This document shows, piece by piece, positions 6,385-6,968 of a stretch of 6,968 nt of DNA (its first letter is position 1; each line of letters begins with the position of its first letter). Source of the DNA: an uncultured Devosia sp. GTDB lineage: Bacteria; Pseudomonadota; Alphaproteobacteria; Rhizobiales; Devosiaceae. The stretch spans positions 1-6,968 of the forward strand of contig CAMLKN010000119.1 in assembly GCA_946480655.1 (NCBI GenBank), written 5' to 3'. Under the pieces are notes generated by a model that saw nothing but the letters and a program-made list of their open reading frames with translations, was not told the origin of the DNA and ran no database searches. Position numbers and translations under genes: made by a program.

Positions 6385-6968
6385 GCGGTCTCTCCCCGCG
6401 CTGCCTTGCGCTCCAGCGTCGTCACCCTCCGGCGGCGCACTTCGGTATGCATGGCCACCAGTTGCAGGGTCACGAAGAGAAAGGTGAAGGCAAAGAACAT
6501 CAGGAACAATGGCGTCAGGATCGAGGCCGGCATGGTCGGGCCGTCGGGCCGGAAGACGCTGGCCGGCTGGTGCAGGGTGCTCCACCAATCCACCGAGAAC
6601 TTGATGATCGGCACATTGACCGCGCCCACAAGGGTGAAGATGGCGACCACCCGGGCGGCGCGCAGCTGGTCGTCGAAGGCGCGCCAGAGTGCCACGATGC
6701 CGAGATAGATGAAGAGCAGGATCAGGGTCGAGGTCATGCGACCGTCCCATTCCCAGAACGTGCCCCAGGTGGGACGGCCCCACATGGAGCCGGTAAAGAG
6801 CGCCATGGCGGTAAAGGCGGCGCCCAGCGGCGCGGCGGCCTTCATCGACACATCGGCCAGCGGATGCCGCCAGACCAGCGTGCCGAGCGCCGAAACGGCC
6901 ATGGCGCCATAGACGAACTGGCTGAGCCAGGCGGTGGGCACATGCACGTACATGATGCGCACCGTGTC
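6381..6968 (-). CDS. ccmC: CcmC, heme handling protein of cytochrome c maturation (5' end beyond window)
   Basis: CcmC is a multi-spanning inner-membrane protein that loads heme onto CcmE. The last 195 residues are here; the first 50 or so, with the first membrane helix, lie beyond the right edge. Fragment numbering: TVRIMYVHVPTAW at 2-14 contains a conserved heme-ligand His (H9); the WWD tryptophan-rich segment WGTFWEWDGRMTS spans 68-80; SVDWWSTLHQPASV at 125-138 holds the second conserved His (H133). Hydrophobic segments lie near 15-33, 43-60, 80-97, 107-124 and 148-173. The GTG in the TVR codons is internal, not the start, because homologues continue upstream in the same frame. The stop overlaps the ccmD start. 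The WWD domain is shared with CcmF and CcsA, but size, HVP motif and position identify CcmC. ccmA and ccmB are expected just beyond the window, following the usual alphaproteobacterial order. Confidence 0.96.
   Translation of the reverse strand, partial: DTVRIMYVHVPTAWLSQFVYGAMAVSALGTLVWRHPLADVSMKAAAPLGAAFTAMALFTGSMWGRPTWGTFWEWDGRMTSTLILLFIYLGIVALWRAFDDQLRAARVVAIFTLVGAVNVPIIKFSVDWWSTLHQPASVFRPDGPTMPASILTPLFLMFFAFTFLFVTLQLVAMHTEVRRRRVTTLERKAARGETA

Noticed and set aside
6238..6783. A 181-codon minus-strand frame overlapping ccmC and covering ccmD
   Set aside because: Only its last 48 codons are a gene (ccmD); the upstream part is a second frame through ccmC, whose HVP and WWD motifs are in the other frame.
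1..6968. A new defence, mobile or secretion system
   Set aside because: Every substantial gene belongs to a known core family apart from the heparinase-like and Flp-like proteins, and there are no direct repeats, recombinases or composition shifts to suggest an island.

Overview
The window is a GC-rich, densely coding stretch of an alphaproteobacterial chromosome, most likely from the order Hyphomicrobiales (a Devosia-like genome would fit, but the genus cannot be settled from this sequence). Three things support this: the cytochrome c maturation order ccmC-ccmD-ccmG, the run htpX-rsmB-heparinase-like-purH that I recall from rhizobia and their relatives, and the small DUF1674/SDHAF4-type gene divergent from htpX. 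I see no sign of recent transfer: no tRNA, rRNA, transposase, integrase, CRISPR array or low-GC island.

Layout, right to left, because almost everything is on the minus strand. At 6968-5705 is the end of a cytochrome c biogenesis operon: ccmC (its 5' end lies outside the window), ccmD, and ccmG/dsbE, joined by ATGA and TGATG overlaps. About 70 bases further on, at 5636-5490, is a 48-residue Flp/type IVb pilin-like gene with no other pilus gene in view. It meets the only plus-strand gene, a 72-residue SDHAF4-family (DUF1674) gene at 5268-5486, tail to tail with three bases between the stops. A short divergent intergenic region follows, then the minus-strand run htpX (5173-4190), rsmB (4190-2844, overlapping htpX by one base), a heparinase II/III-like gene (2754 or 2736 to 1123) and purH (1049 to beyond the left edge).

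Functions. CcmC, CcmD and CcmG move and present heme and keep the apocytochrome CXXCH cysteines reduced during cytochrome c assembly. The SDHAF4-like protein probably helps assemble succinate dehydrogenase, so the right half is flavoured by respiration. HtpX is a membrane zinc protease for quality control, RsmB methylates 16S rRNA, and PurH makes the last two steps of IMP synthesis. The heparinase-like protein is the one member of the run whose substrate and role are unknown.

I did not find a new multi-gene system. The features most worth a second look are the orphan Flp-like peptide that has Pro where the prepilin-cleavage Gly should be, a perfect 8-base inverted repeat covering both stop codons of the convergent pair, competing stem options in the heparinase-purH gap, an inverted repeat between htpX and the SDHAF4-like gene, and the soluble-looking heparinase-like protein in a housekeeping cluster. 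The long plus-strand open frames opposite these genes are GC-driven shadows.
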